A stretch of DNA of 64,000 nt, taken from Aquipseudomonas ullengensis (GTDB lineage Bacteria > Pseudomonadota > Gammaproteobacteria > Pseudomonadales > Pseudomonadaceae). Below are positions 1 to 8,656 of the stretch, piece after piece (positions within the stretch are counted from its first letter, which is position 1; every line of letters starts with the position of its first letter). The translations under genes were made by a program, and so were the position numbers. Where the stretch lies: assembly GCF_014174475.1 (NCBI RefSeq), contig NZ_JACJUD010000004.1, positions 519,256 through 583,255 on the forward strand, read 5' to 3'. The notes below the pieces were generated by a model. The model did no database searches and had not been told where the DNA came from. It saw only the letters and a list, made by a program, of their open reading frames with translations.

Positions 1-1026
1 GCTGCGTTCGCTGCGCCAGGCCAGGCCCTTGAAGCTGATCGGCCTGGTGATCAGCCGGCCATCCAGTTCCGGCAAGGCGATATGCATGGCCAAGTCGCGC
101 GGGCCAAGACCCTGGGCGCTGGCCTGCCATTGCTCCTCGCTATCCAGCGCACACAGCGCCTGCAACACCGGGATATCACGGCGAAACGGCCGCTCCTGCG
201 GCGCTTCCGGGTTGGACTGGGCAAAGCCGGTGGTATTGAGGATCACGCTGGCGCCCGCCTCGTCCAGCCAGGCTTCGACCTGCTCCAGGCACGCCGCTTC
301 CTTGAGACTGGCAACGGCGATTGGCAGCGGGTTGAGGCCCTGGGCCTGCAAACGCTGGCAGAAGGTATCGACGAAGGCGGTGTTCGCCGCCTGCACGTGG
401 GTGCGATAGAACAGAAGCGCCGCCACCGGCTGCCCGGCCTGCCACTCGGCGCGCCAGTCATCGAGCGTCGCGTATCCGCGTTGCGGGTGGTAGACCAGCG
501 TACGCGGCAGCGCTTGCGGCTCCTGCCAAGGGTAATCGCGACCCAGCCACTGGCTGGCGATGCACTGCAGCAGCTGGCGCGCGTTGTCTGCGCCACCCTG
601 GCGCAGGTATTGCCACAAGCGCTGACTGTCGTCCGCCGACGCGTTGCCCAGGCCGGTCAGTTCGGGATCTGGACTGTCGTCACCGGGCACCAGGATCAGC
701 CGCGTCCCCTGCCCGGCCAGCTCGACCAGACGCTCGATGCCGTAGCGCCAGTAGCTGACGCCGCCATGCACGGAAATCAGGATGACCTTGGCGTGGCGCA
801 GCACCTGCTCGACGTAGAAATCCACCGAAGCATGGTTGGGCAGCTGCGCCGGGCTGGCCAGGCGCAGGCTGGGGAAATCCTCGGGCAGGCTGCGCGCCAC
901 CTCGGCCAGCAGCGACAGGTGCGAATCGCCAGTGCACAGGATCACCAGCTCGGCCGGGGTCTGGCCGAGGTCGGCGATGCTGTCGGCCGGCAGTGCGACG
1001 CCGGGCTGGGTGCGCAGCAAGTGCAT
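1..1026 (-). CDS. cobN: Cobaltochelatase subunit CobN, N-terminal part (cut by window edge)
   Basis: Large subunit of the aerobic ATP-dependent cobaltochelatase, which inserts cobalt into hydrogenobyrinic acid a,c-diamide with CobS and CobT. Only the first 342 codons are present and the gene continues past position 1. The protein begins MHLLRTQPGVALP and shows CobN/BchH-type N-terminal signatures such as ISVHGGVSYWRYGIERL and VAALLFYRTHVQAANTAFVD. The start is the ATG at 1026, about 150 bp after the cobW stop. It follows cobW on the same strand and probably shares its riboswitch-controlled transcript. The family usually exceeds 1,200 residues, so most of the gene is missing. Identification is by sequence recognition and context. 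Confidence 0.9.
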   Translation of the reverse strand, partial: MHLLRTQPGVALPADSIADLGQTPAELVILCTGDSHLSLLAEVARSLPEDFPSLRLASPAQLPNHASVDFYVEQVLRHAKVILISVHGGVSYWRYGIERLVELAGQGTRLILVPGDDSPDPELTGLGNASADDSQRLWQYLRQGGADNARQLLQCIASQWLGRDYPWQEPQALPRTLVYHPQRGYATLDDWRAEWQAGQPVAALLFYRTHVQAANTAFVDTFCQRLQAQGLNPLPIAVASLKEAACLEQVEAWLDEAGASVILNTTGFAQSNPEAPQERPFRRDIPVLQALCALDSEEQWQASAQGLGPRDLAMHIALPELDGRLITRPISFKGLAWRSERS

Positions 1027-1054
1027 GGGTCAGGGCTCCCTGCTGATCGACGCG

Positions 1055-1166
1055 CCCTTACCCCCAGCCCCTCTCCCAAAGGGCGAGGGGAGAAAAGCAG
1101 TGCGGGGCCTTAGACCGCGCGCCGCCCCTGCCCCCTCTCCCTCCGGGAGAGGGCTGGGGTGAGGGA
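1055..1166. repeat. Inverted pair of CCCTCTCCC-type intergenic repeats
   Basis: Two copies of a C-rich element lie between cobW and cobN. One spans about 1058-1094 (core CCAGCCCCTCTCCCAAAGGG) and the other about 1127-1165, inverted (core CTCCGGGAGAGGGCTGGGG). Each copy is itself an imperfect hairpin, and the two can pair into a longer one. Similar short palindromes are widespread between genes in pseudomonads. Here the pair would sit inside the cobW-cobN transcript. Confidence 0.6.
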
Positions 1167-1175
1167 AATGGAATG

Positions 1176-2225
1176 TCACGCCAGCGCCGCCTGCAGCTCT
1201 GCCTCGATGGCCGCCTGATCCAGCGCCTGGCCAATCACCACCAAGCGTGTGATACGAGCCTCATCCGCGCCCCAGGCACGATCGAAATGCTTGTCGAAAC
1301 GCTGGCCAACGCCCTGCAACAGCAGGCGCATGGGTTTGCCGGGGATGGCGGCGAAGCCCTTGATACGCAGGATGCCGTACGTGGCCACTGCGCCCTTGAG
1401 CGCTTGCAGCAGGCGAGCTTCGTCAACCTCCGGCAGGTCGACGGAGAAGGAGTCGAACTCATCGTGGTCGTGATCCTCGTCCTCATCGTCGTGATGGGTG
1501 CGGCGCGCGTCGATGTGCAGTTCGGTCTCGCAGTTGAGCCCCAGCAGCACGTCCAGCGGCAGCTCGCCGCCGTGGGCTTCGATGACTTTCACCGCCGGCG
1601 GCAGCTGCTCGGTCACCTCGGCGCGCACGGCGGCCAGGGTCTCGGCATCCAGCAGATCGGCCTTGTTGAGGATGACCAGGTCGGCGCTGGCCAGTTGGTC
1701 AGCGAACAGTTCATGCAGCGGCGACTCGTGGTCCAGGTTGGGGTCGAGCTTGCGCTGCTGATCGACCTGATCCGGAAAGGCAGCGAAGGTGCCGGCGGCC
1801 ACGGCCGGGCTGTCGACCACGGTAATCACCGCGTCGACGGTGCAGGCATTGCGGATTTCCGGCCAGTTGAAGGCTTGCACCAGCGGCTTGGGCAAGGCCA
1901 GGCCGGAGGTTTCGATGAGGATGTGATCGAGGTCGCCACGCCGCGCCAGCAGCTCGCGCATCACCGGGAAGAACTCTTCCTGCACGGTGCAGCACAGGCA
2001 GCCGTTGGCCAGTTCGTAGACCCGGCCGTTGGCCTCTTCTGCCGAACAGCCGATGGAGCATTGCTTGAGGATTTCGCCGTCGATGCCGAGCTCGCCGAAC
2101 TCGTTGACGATCACCGCGATACGCCGGCCCTGGGCGTGGCTGAGCATATGGCGCAGCAAGGTGGTTTTGCCGGCACCGAGAAAGCCGGTAACGATGGTGA
2201 CGGGAAGTTTGGCCAAGCTGTTCAT
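1176..2225 (-). CDS. cobW: Cobalamin biosynthesis protein CobW (G3E GTPase)
   Basis: Member of the G3E family of metal-handling GTPases, thought to supply cobalt to cobaltochelatase. The 349 residues show a Walker A motif GFLGAGKT (14-21), the metal-binding CLCC motif (76-79), the switch-region sequence ETSGL (about 105-109) and NKAD for guanine recognition (187-190). A His/Asp-rich stretch near residue 245 (THHDDEDEDHDHDEF) is typical of metal chaperones in this family. The CobW C-terminal domain follows. Its leader carries a cobalamin riboswitch, and cobN lies immediately downstream, which supports the role in cobalt insertion. YciC/ZigA-type zinc paralogues look similar, but the context favours CobW. 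Confidence 0.93.
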   Translation of the reverse strand: MNSLAKLPVTIVTGFLGAGKTTLLRHMLSHAQGRRIAVIVNEFGELGIDGEILKQCSIGCSAEEANGRVYELANGCLCCTVQEEFFPVMRELLARRGDLDHILIETSGLALPKPLVQAFNWPEIRNACTVDAVITVVDSPAVAAGTFAAFPDQVDQQRKLDPNLDHESPLHELFADQLASADLVILNKADLLDAETLAAVRAEVTEQLPPAVKVIEAHGGELPLDVLLGLNCETELHIDARRTHHDDEDEDHDHDEFDSFSVDLPEVDEARLLQALKGAVATYGILRIKGFAAIPGKPMRLLLQGVGQRFDKHFDRAWGADEARITRLVVIGQALDQAAIEAELQAALA

Positions 2226-2344
2226 CTGTCGCTGCCCTGTGCGGTTCGAAGCTAAATCGGATCGGCAGGCAGGTGCGACGCGTGCTGCGCAGCCATCGGG
2301 CTCGCGTCAGCCGTGCGCCACCGGATCACCCCGCCCGGTTGTCA

Positions 2345-2545
2345 TCATGCAGTTCGAAGGCAGGTCTCCTGGCTCACGACGTGGCCCATCCCTGATCAGG
2401 GCGGCCCTCTCTTCGCCTTCCCGCTTAGCGCAGTGGCAATGGAAGAGATCGAGTCGTTTACAGTTGCGGGGGCAGCTGCGGCGTTGAACCGCATTCCCTC
2501 TTAGCTCTGGCGCCTGGCGGCGCAGAGAACCTCGAAGCGGCAAGG
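2345..2545 (-). ncRNA. Cobalamin riboswitch upstream of cobW
   Basis: Read on the minus strand, the region contains the canonical elements in order: GAGGTTCTCTG, CTAAGAGGGAATGCGGT, the core GCTGCCCCCGCAACTGTAA, a CCACTG segment, GGGAAGGCG and the B12 box AGCCAGGAGACCTGCC (2359-2374). About 120 nt of expression platform separate the B12 box from the cobW start. It should repress cobW-cobN when adenosylcobalamin is plentiful. Confidence 0.95.
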
Positions 2546-2647
2546 CTACGCAGTGCATGGCGCAGGGTCAATTCGCACAACACGGCCGGCGCCTGCCGAA
2601 TATCGCCGAAGTTGACGCCCGCCAAGGGTTCGTGATGTTCTAGAAAA

Positions 2648-2855
2648 GCTGTTTCAGGTGTCTTGCGCCGTCGTGCGCAAGGTGAAACGGGAAGTCGGTG
2701 CGCCCTGTCTCGCTCAGAGCTGGCTAGTCCGACGCTGCCCCCGCAACGGTAAGCGAACGATGGGATCGGTATCCACTGTGCCTCGGCATGGGAAGGTCAG
2801 ACCCATAGCACTGCACTCAGCAGTCGTCGCAAGCCCGGAGACCGGCCTGAATCCA
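2648..2855 (+). ncRNA. Cobalamin riboswitch upstream of cbtBA
   Basis: Plus-strand cobalamin aptamer. It shows GGTGAAACGGGAAGTCGGTG, GACGCTGCCCCCGCAACGGT, a CCACTGTGCC segment, GGCATGGGAAGGTC and the B12-box region AAGCCCGGAGACCGGCCTG (2831-2849). It lies about 120 nt before the cbtB start and most likely controls the cbtBA transporter genes. It is a different aptamer variant from the one at 2345-2545. Confidence 0.94.
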
Positions 2856-2973
2856 TACAGTTTGGCAAACCCGCGGTGGGCGGGCGCAAACCGGAAGCCT
2901 GCGTGCGCTCGCGCCAGGCTCTTCGTGCGTTCCCTTCTGCTACGTCTTCATTTCCAGTTCAGAGGGAACGGTC

Positions 2974-3159
2974 ATGTCCAGTAGCACCCTTACACATTCT
3001 GCCGAGGCCAGCGCCTCGCTCTCACACCGCCTGGCCCTGGCCATCGGTGCCGGCCTGCTCGGCGCCCTGCTGGTGTACTTCGCCGGCTTTTCGCACATCG
3101 AAGCGGTACACAACGCCGCGCACGATACCCGTCACAGCGCCGCCTTCCCCTGCCACTGA
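2974..3159 (+). CDS. cbtB: CbtB-family cobalt transporter small subunit
   Basis: A 61-residue protein with one hydrophobic segment (about residues 20-41) and the C-terminal metal-ligand signature HDTRHSAAFPCH, the hallmark of CbtB. CbtB and CbtA form a predicted B12-regulated cobalt uptake system in proteobacteria. The ATG at 2974 follows an AGAGGGAACGGTC ribosome-binding region. It lies directly downstream of a cobalamin riboswitch and 10 nt before cbtA, which supports the assignment. Confidence 0.92.
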   Translation: MSSSTLTHSAEASASLSHRLALAIGAGLLGALLVYFAGFSHIEAVHNAAHDTRHSAAFPCH

Positions 3160-3169
3160 GAGCCCAGCC

Positions 3170-3883
3170 ATGATCAAGCGTATCGCGCAGACGGCCGGTT
3201 TCAGCGGCCTGCTGGCAGCCCTGCTGCTGACCCTGCTGCAAAGCTTCTGGGTCTCCCCGCTGATTCTCCAGGGTGAAACCTACGAGAACGCCGAACCCGC
3301 CACCGAGCAGGTTGCCGAGCACAGCCATGAAGCTGGCACCGCCGCCCACACTCACGAACACAGCGCCGAAGCCTGGGCGCCGGAAGATGGCTGGCAACGT
3401 GTGCTGGCCACCACGGGCAGCAACCTGGTGATCGCCGTCGGCTTCGCCCTGATGCTGGCTGGCCTGTACACCTTGCGCACGCCGGGCCGCACCCGTGACG
3501 GCCTGCTCTGGGGCCTGGCCGGCTTCGCTACGTTCAGCCTGGCGCCGTCGCTCGGCCTGCCGCCGGAATTGCCTGGCACGGCCGCAGCCGACCTGGCGCT
3601 GCGCCAGTACTGGTGGATCGGTACCGCCACCGCCACGGCAGTCGGCCTGGCGCTGATCGCCTTCGCCCGCCACTGGGCAGTGAAGGTGCTCGGCGCGGCA
3701 TTGCTGGCCATCCCCCATGTGATCGGCGCGCCGCAGCCGGAGGTTCATTCGAGCCTGGCGCCGGAAGCTATGGAACATCAGTTCATCTGGGCCTCGCTGA
3801 TCACCAACGTGTTGTTCTGGACCGCCCTGGGCGTCCTCAGCGCGTGGCTGTATCGCCGCTTCGCCGGCGCCAACGCCGCATAA
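3170..3883 (+). CDS. cbtA: CbtA-family cobalt transporter membrane subunit
   Basis: Integral membrane protein of 237 residues with about five hydrophobic segments. A His-rich extracytoplasmic loop (HSHEAGTAAHTHEHSAEAW, about residues 51-69) follows the first segment, and a conserved IPHVIGAPQP motif lies near residue 180. This is the architecture of CbtA, the predicted cobalt permease regulated by B12. The ATG at 3170 was chosen because it follows the cbtB stop by 10 nt; upstream in-frame codons run into cbtB. A hairpin terminator follows. The substrate is inferred from the riboswitch and neighbouring cobalamin genes. Confidence 0.9.
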   Translation: MIKRIAQTAGFSGLLAALLLTLLQSFWVSPLILQGETYENAEPATEQVAEHSHEAGTAAHTHEHSAEAWAPEDGWQRVLATTGSNLVIAVGFALMLAGLYTLRTPGRTRDGLLWGLAGFATFSLAPSLGLPPELPGTAAADLALRQYWWIGTATATAVGLALIAFARHWAVKVLGAALLAIPHVIGAPQPEVHSSLAPEAMEHQFIWASLITNVLFWTALGVLSAWLYRRFAGANAA

Positions 3884-3907
3884 GCGCGCCTTTGGTAGTC
3901 GCCCGCG

Positions 3908-3942
3908 AACCCGCTGCCGGCCCTGCCGCCAGCGGGTTTTTC
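3908..3942 (+). terminator. Rho-independent terminator after cbtA
   Basis: Stem AACCCGCTG / CAGCGGGTT with a 13-nt loop, followed by TTTTTC. It separates cbtBA from cobE, although read-through into cobE is possible because cobE begins 17 nt later. Confidence 0.7.
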
Positions 3943-3958
3943 GTCTCCATCCAGGCCA

Positions 3959-4411
3959 TTGCTCGTGATCAAACACAACCTGCTGTATATCGCCGGACTG
4001 GGCTGTCGCCGTGGTTGCCCGGAAGCCGACCTGTATGACCTGCTGGCACAGACCCTGCGCGTCCACGGCCTGCAACCGGCAGACCTGAGCGGCCTGGCCA
4101 GCATCGAGCAGAAACGCGACGAGCCGGGCCTGCTCGCCCTGGCGCAACATCTCGACCTGCCACTGACGCTTTTCAGCCCTGACCAGTTGAGTCCATTCGC
4201 CGAACGAGTGACACAGCTCAGCGTTGCAGCCTTGCACAGCACCGGCAGCGCCAGCGTCGCCGAGGCCTGCGCACTGGCCCAGGTAGAGGCCCTCACTGGC
4301 GCAACAGCCAGCTTGCTGATCAGCCGACACAGCAGCGCCCAGGCCACCTTCGCCCTGGCCGGCGTCATGGCCATAGCGGACGACTTCATCGATAAACAGG
4401 AGCGAGCATGA
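3959..4411 (+). CDS. cobE: Cobalamin biosynthesis protein CobE (CbiG C-terminal-like)
   Basis: A 150-residue protein of the CobE/GbiG_C family, corresponding to the C-terminal domain of CbiG. Recognisable features are the N-terminal GLGCRRGCPEADLYDLL segment and the central TGSASVAEACALAQ segment. CobE is needed in the aerobic cobalamin pathway, though its catalytic role is less clear than that of its neighbours. The frame opens at TTG 3959, with GTG at 3965 as an alternative; no ATG is suitably placed. The 3' end overlaps the cobM start by 4 nt (ATGA), indicating translational coupling. Confidence 0.87.
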   Translation: MLVIKHNLLYIAGLGCRRGCPEADLYDLLAQTLRVHGLQPADLSGLASIEQKRDEPGLLALAQHLDLPLTLFSPDQLSPFAERVTQLSVAALHSTGSASVAEACALAQVEALTGATASLLISRHSSAQATFALAGVMAIADDFIDKQERA

Positions 4412-5184
4412 CGGTCTATTTCATTGGCGCCGGACCCGGCGACCCGGAGCTGATCACGGTCAAGGGCCAGCGTTTGATCCGCAGTTGCCCGGTGATCCTG
4501 TATGCCGGCTCTCTGGTACCCGAAGCGGTACTGGCCGGACATAGCGCCGAACAGGTGGTCAACACCGCCGAACTGCACCTGCAAGCGATAGTCGAGCTGA
4601 TCAAGAGTGCCCATGCGCGCGGCCAGGATGTCGCCCGCGTGCACTCTGGCGATCCGTCCCTGTATGGCGCCATCGGCGAGCAGATTCGTCATCTGCGCGC
4701 CCACGGCATTCCCTTCGAGATCATTCCCGGCGTTACCGCCACGGCGGCCTGCGCGGCCCTGCTAGAGAGCGAACTGACCCTGCCACAGGTGTCGCAAACG
4801 GTGATCCTCACCCGCTTCGCCAGCAAATCGGAAATGCCCGCCGGCGAACAACTGCACGACCTCGCCCGTCACGGCGCCACCATGGCCATTCACTTGGGCG
4901 TGAATCATCTGGGGCGGATTGTCGAAGAGTTGCTGCCGCACTACGGCGCCGATTGCCCGATCGCCGTGGTGCATCGCGCCAGCTGGCCGGACCAGGACTG
5001 GGTCAGCGGCACGCTGGCCGACATCGAAGAGAACGTACGCGCCAAGGGCTTCCGGCGCACCGCGCTGATCATCGTCGGCCGTGTGCTCGGCGCCGAAGAC
5101 TTCGCCGACTCAGCGCTCTACAACGAAACCACGCGACACCTGTTCAGACCGGCAGGCGACGCAGGCAATAAAGACTCTGACTGA
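4408..5184 (+). CDS. cobM: Precorrin-4 C(11)-methyltransferase
   Basis: SAM-dependent tetrapyrrole methylase that methylates precorrin-4 at C11 in the aerobic cobalamin route. The 258 residues begin with VYFIGAGPGDPELITVKG (glycine-rich SAM loop). They continue with LYAGSLVPEAVL, the HSGDPSLYGA motif (about 74-83) and PGVTATAACAA (about 108-118), all diagnostic of the CobM/CbiF branch. It is coupled to cobE by a 4-nt overlap. The last 41 bp overlap a convergent small gene on the other strand. Confidence 0.95.
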   Translation: MTVYFIGAGPGDPELITVKGQRLIRSCPVILYAGSLVPEAVLAGHSAEQVVNTAELHLQAIVELIKSAHARGQDVARVHSGDPSLYGAIGEQIRHLRAHGIPFEIIPGVTATAACAALLESELTLPQVSQTVILTRFASKSEMPAGEQLHDLARHGATMAIHLGVNHLGRIVEELLPHYGADCPIAVVHRASWPDQDWVSGTLADIEENVRAKGFRRTALIIVGRVLGAEDFADSALYNETTRHLFRPAGDAGNKDSD

Positions 5185-5461
5185 TCTTGCCGTGATTCTC
5201 GGCAATCACGATTTCCGCACCCTGCGCTCGCAGGTGCAGGTTGATCTCGCTGGCGAACAGTTCCTGACAGAACCGCGCGTACGACACCTGAGCGGCAGCG
5301 TCCAGCCGCTGCATCAGCAGCGCATGCAGCGCCGGCAAGGTGAAACACCAGCCACCCGCATCACAGGCAAACCCGCGCTCCCTGAGCCGGGCGACGAAAG
5401 TCTCGTCCCCACCCAGCACCTGGGCGCAGCACTCAAGAAACACCTCGACCCGTTGCGACAT
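5144..5461 (-). CDS. Small conserved hypothetical protein
   Basis: A 105-residue frame that looks conserved in style (FTLPALHALLMQRLDAA, SYARFCQELFASEIN, IVIAENHGKIS) but has no function I recognise. No signal peptide or membrane segment is visible; it is probably a cytosolic alpha/beta protein with three cysteines in its N-terminal part. It is convergent with cobM and its stop lies 41 bp inside the cobM 3' end, so the reading depends on conservation that I cannot test here. The upstream flank (5462-5520) is non-coding. Confidence 0.5.
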   Translation of the reverse strand: MSQRVEVFLECCAQVLGGDETFVARLRERGFACDAGGWCFTLPALHALLMQRLDAAAQVSYARFCQELFASEINLHLRAQGAEIVIAENHGKISQSLYCLRRLPV

Positions 5462-5765
5462 CGCACGCTCATCCGCTGATCACCCTCTAACCGGGCGGCT
5501 CGCACTTTACCGACGCGGGTCGAAGACTGAAACCAGCCCTCGACGCACCACGACCAAATCGCAGGCAAGAAAAAGCCCGCAATGAGCGGGCCTCTTCTAA
5601 TGGGGAGCTAGTCCTTTAGCTTGTCTCGATCATCTGCCGGCGCTTGTGAAAATTGTGTGAAAGACAAAAATTAAATACGCGCCAGGCAGCAGAAACAGTA
5701 AACCGGCCACACGTGCCGTGCTTGTATGGAATTCATAGCCCATGGGGACAGCTAGAACAATCAGA
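5462..5765. other. Non-coding stretch between hypothetical gene and tRNA-Leu
   Basis: About 300 bp with one clear element, the minus-strand terminator at 5567-5594. The remainder (5600-5765) is comparatively AT-rich. I see no open frame with coding character and no recognised RNA. Confidence 0.6.
5567..5594 (-). terminator. Terminator of the tRNA transcript
   Basis: Minus-strand stem GCCCGC-TCATT-GCGGGC followed by TTTTTC. It lies 170 nt past tRNA-Leu and is the likely end of the pgsA-tRNA transcript. Confidence 0.75.
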
Positions 5766-5852
5766 TGGTGCCCGAACCCGGACTCGAACCGGGATGACCG
5801 TAAGGCCGAGAGATTTTAAGTCTCCTGCGTCTACCGATTTCGCCATTCGGGC
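5766..5852 (-). tRNA. tRNA-Leu (anticodon UAA)
   Basis: An 87-nt tRNA with a long variable arm, typical of class II. The acceptor stem pairs GCCCGAA with TTCGGGC, the T arm contains GGTTCGAGTCC, and CCA is encoded. The anticodon loop CTTAAAA gives UAA. Third in the order Gly-Cys-Leu downstream of pgsA. Confidence 0.95.
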
Positions 5853-5936
5853 AGTAGCGCTGAAAAAAGCCAGGGCCGGACTATATACAGCCCCAGCCGC
5901 TCCGACAAGGCTGCTCGCCTATAGCCTGCCACAAAG

Positions 5937-5974
5937 AAAAAGCCCCGTAGATCAGCGATCTACGGGGCTTTTCT
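5937..5974. terminator. Perfect 13-bp hairpin between tRNA-Cys and tRNA-Leu
   Basis: AGCCCCGTAGATC pairs perfectly with GATCTACGGGGCT around a 3-nt loop. There is a T-run on the plus side (TTTTC) and TTTTCTTT on the minus side. It has terminator form but sits inside the tRNA cluster, so it may be an attenuator or a processing signal. Confidence 0.7.
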
Positions 5975-5978
5975 ATAC

Positions 5979-6052
5979 TGGAGGCCGATACCGGAATCGA
6001 ACCGATGTACGCGGATTTGCAATCCGCTGCATAACCACTCTGCTAATCGGCC
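5979..6052 (-). tRNA. tRNA-Cys (anticodon GCA)
   Basis: A 74-nt tRNA whose acceptor stem pairs GGCCGAT with ATCGGCC. The anticodon loop TTGCAAA gives GCA, the T loop contains GGTTCGATTCC, and CCA is encoded. Confidence 0.96.
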
Positions 6053-6095
6053 TCAAACGAAGACGCCGCAAGAAGCGGCGTCAACGTCAACAAAT

Positions 6096-6171
<76 letters not shown>

Positions 6172-6237
6172 GTCTTGGTGACGGGCGCCATTCTATATCT
6201 TCACAGCGCCGCGTCAACCCCTTGATTCAATAAAACT

Positions 6238-6798
6238 TTATTTCTTTTCCGCGCTGCTGCTGAGATGCGGCCAGGCAGCCAGCAAGTACTGGATCATCGA
6301 CCATAGCGTCAGGCCCGCCGCAATAATCAGCAGCACATAACCCAGCCCAACCCACAGGGTCATCTGCGGCGGGTTACCCAGGAGAATCACCAGGGCAACC
6401 ATCTGCGCAGCGGTTTTCCACTTGCCCAGATTGGACACTGCGACATGCGCTCGCGCGCCCAGCTCCGCCATCCACTCGCGCAACGCCGAAACGACGATTT
6501 CACGACCAATGATGATGGCCGCCGGCAAGGTCAGCCAGAGCGTGGCGTGTTCCTCGACCAGCACCACCAAGGCCACGGCCACCATCAGTTTGTCTGCCAC
6601 CGGATCGAGAAAGGCGCCGAATGGCGTGCTCTGTTCCCAACGACGCGCCAGGTAGCCGTCGAACCAGTCGGTTATCGCGGCCAGGGCAAATACCCCGCTG
6701 GCGGCCAGGTAGCTCCAGGAAAAAGGGAGATAGAAAAACAGGATGAAGACCGGGATCAGGGCAACGCGCAGAACGGTGAGCAGATTTGGGATGTTCAT
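6238..6798 (-). CDS. pgsA: CDP-diacylglycerol--glycerol-3-phosphate 3-phosphatidyltransferase
   Basis: Inner-membrane enzyme that makes phosphatidylglycerophosphate from CDP-diacylglycerol, the committed step to phosphatidylglycerol and cardiolipin. The 186 residues are mostly hydrophobic with several membrane segments. They carry the complete CDP-alcohol phosphotransferase signature D47-G48-x2-A51-R52-x8-G61-x3-D65-x3-D69. It lies 33 bp downstream of uvrC in the order gacA-uvrC-pgsA-tRNAs, which is also found in E. coli (uvrY-uvrC-pgsA-glyW-cysT-leuZ). Length is normal for the family. Confidence 0.97.
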   Translation of the reverse strand: MNIPNLLTVLRVALIPVFILFFYLPFSWSYLAASGVFALAAITDWFDGYLARRWEQSTPFGAFLDPVADKLMVAVALVVLVEEHATLWLTLPAAIIIGREIVVSALREWMAELGARAHVAVSNLGKWKTAAQMVALVILLGNPPQMTLWVGLGYVLLIIAAGLTLWSMIQYLLAAWPHLSSSAEKK

Positions 6799-6831
6799 CA
6801 GGACTACTGACCAGCAAGGTGAGCCGGCATT

Positions 6832-8655
6832 CTACTCGCTGTGCAGGGCCGCATAAATCGACTCGGCGAGCTTTTTACTGATCCCCGGCGCCTTGGCGAT
6901 TTCGTCGATGCTGGCGCGATTGAGCTCCTGCAGCCCCCCAAAGTGCTTGAGCAGCTCGCGCCGCCGCTTGGGCCCGATGCCGGCAACCTCTTCCAGACTG
7001 GAAGTGCGTCGCGCCTTGCCGCGACGAGCGCGGTGCCCGGTGATGGCGAAACGGTGGGCTTCATCGCGGATCTGCTGGATCAGATGCAGCGCCGGCGAGT
7101 CGGCCGGCAGGGTGAACTCATGATCGGGATCATTGAGATAGAGCACTTCCATACCCGGCTTGCGTGTCACGCCCTTGGCTACGCCGAGCAGGATCAACTC
7201 AGGCACGGCCAGCTCCTGCAGCACGTCACGCGCCATCGCCATCTGTCCCTTGCCGCCATCAACCAGGAGGATGTCAGGCAACTTGCCCTCACCGTCCTTC
7301 AGCTTGCTGAAGCGCCGCGTCAGGGCCTGGTGCATCGCCGCATAGTCATCCCCAGCAGTTACCCCTTCGATGTTGTAGCGACGGTAGTCGGACTTGAGCG
7401 GCCCTTCCGGCCCGAAGACCACGCAGGAGGCAACCGTTGCCTCGCCGCTGGAGTGACTGATGTCGTAGCACTCCAGCCGCTGCGGTGCTTCATCCAGATC
7501 GAGCGCTTCGGCCAACGCCTCGAAGCGCGCAGCCACATGCTGACGGTTGGCCAGGCGCGCGCCCAGCGCCTGCTCGGCATTGGTCACCGCCAGTTGCTGC
7601 CAACGCGCCCGCGTACCGCGCACACGATGACTGATGGCCAGCTCGCGCCCGCGCAGCTCGGCAATGGCTGCAACCAGTGTCGGGAAATCTTCGTGCTGCA
7701 CATTGACGATCAGCTCGCCGGGCAGGTCGCGCTCATGGCTGGAGAGGTAGTACTGGGCCAGGAAGGCCGCCAGTACCGCGCCGCCCTCCTCTTCGATGCC
7801 CACTTGCGGGAAGAAGGTCTTGCTGCCCAGTACGCGCCCACCGCGCACACTGATCAGGTGCACGCTGGCCCCGCCCGGATTAACGATGGCCGCGACCACG
7901 TCGACATCCCCCGTGCCACCCTCCATGCTCTGCTGATCCTGTACCCGCCGCAGCAGGCCGATCTGGTCACGCAACTCGGCCGCGCGCTCGAATTCCAGGT
8001 TCATCGCCGCCTTTTCCATGGCTGCAGACAGCTCATCGGTCAGGGCGCTGCTGCGCCCATCGAGGAACATCACCGAGCGACGCACGTCCTCCGCATACTC
8101 TTGCGGCTCAACCAGGCCTACGCACGGCCCCTTGCAGCGCTTGATCTGGTACTGCAGGCATGGCCGGGTGCGATTCTTGAAATAGCTGTCCTCGCACTGA
8201 CGGACCAGAAAGGTCTTCTGTAGCAGGTTGAGGCTTTCGCGGATCGCCCCCGCGCTTGGATAAGGCCCGAAATAGCGGCCCTTCTCCTTCTTCGCCCCAC
8301 GGTGAATGCCCAGGCGCGGGAAGTCACCATCGGAAAGCAGCACGTAGGGATAGGATTTGTCGTCACGCAACAGGATGTTGTAGGGCGGACGCCACTGCTT
8401 GATCAGCGTCTGCTCGAGCAGCAGCGCCTCGGTCTCGTTACCGGTGATGGTGGTTTCGACCTGCGCAATACGCGCGACCAGGGCGGCCGTCTTCGGCGCC
8501 AGGCCAGTCTTGCGAAAGTAGCTGGCGAGGCGCTTTTTCAGGTTGGAAGCTTTGCCAACGTAGAGCAGCTTGGCTTCGCCATCGAACATCCGGTAAACAC
8601 CCGGACGACCGCTGCAGGTGGCCAGGAAGGCACTTGAATCGAACGGTGCGGACAT
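6832..8655 (-). CDS. uvrC: UvrABC system protein C (excinuclease subunit)
   Basis: Makes both incisions around DNA lesions in nucleotide excision repair. The 607-residue protein has the GIY-YIG nuclease domain at the N-terminus (GRPGVYRMF and [14 protein letters not shown]), a UVR helical pair near residues 200-235 for UvrB contact, the RNase H-like second nuclease in the middle, and a tandem helix-hairpin-helix C-terminus ([21 protein letters not shown]). The start at ATG 8655 gives [11 protein letters not shown] longer frame to 8715 would run into gacA and begins with an atypical Trp-rich stretch. One base separates it from the gacA stop, so the two are co-transcribed. Confidence 0.97.
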   Translation of the reverse strand: MSAPFDSSAFLATCSGRPGVYRMFDGEAKLLYVGKASNLKKRLASYFRKTGLAPKTAALVARIAQVETTITGNETEALLLEQTLIKQWRPPYNILLRDDKSYPYVLLSDGDFPRLGIHRGAKKEKGRYFGPYPSAGAIRESLNLLQKTFLVRQCEDSYFKNRTRPCLQYQIKRCKGPCVGLVEPQEYAEDVRRSVMFLDGRSSALTDELSAAMEKAAMNLEFERAAELRDQIGLLRRVQDQQSMEGGTGDVDVVAAIVNPGGASVHLISVRGGRVLGSKTFFPQVGIEEEGGAVLAAFLAQYYLSSHERDLPGELIVNVQHEDFPTLVAAIAELRGRELAISHRVRGTRARWQQLAVTNAEQALGARLANRQHVAARFEALAEALDLDEAPQRLECYDISHSSGEATVASCVVFGPEGPLKSDYRRYNIEGVTAGDDYAAMHQALTRRFSKLKDGEGKLPDILLVDGGKGQMAMARDVLQELAVPELILLGVAKGVTRKPGMEVLYLNDPDHEFTLPADSPALHLIQQIRDEAHRFAITGHRARRGKARRTSSLEEVAGIGPKRRRELLKHFGGLQELNRASIDEIAKAPGISKKLAESIYAALHSE

Positions 8656-8656
8656 C

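Noticed and set aside
2990..4330. 446-codon minus-strand open frame across cbtB, cbtA and cobE
   Set aside because: Runs antisense through three recognised genes and has no domain.
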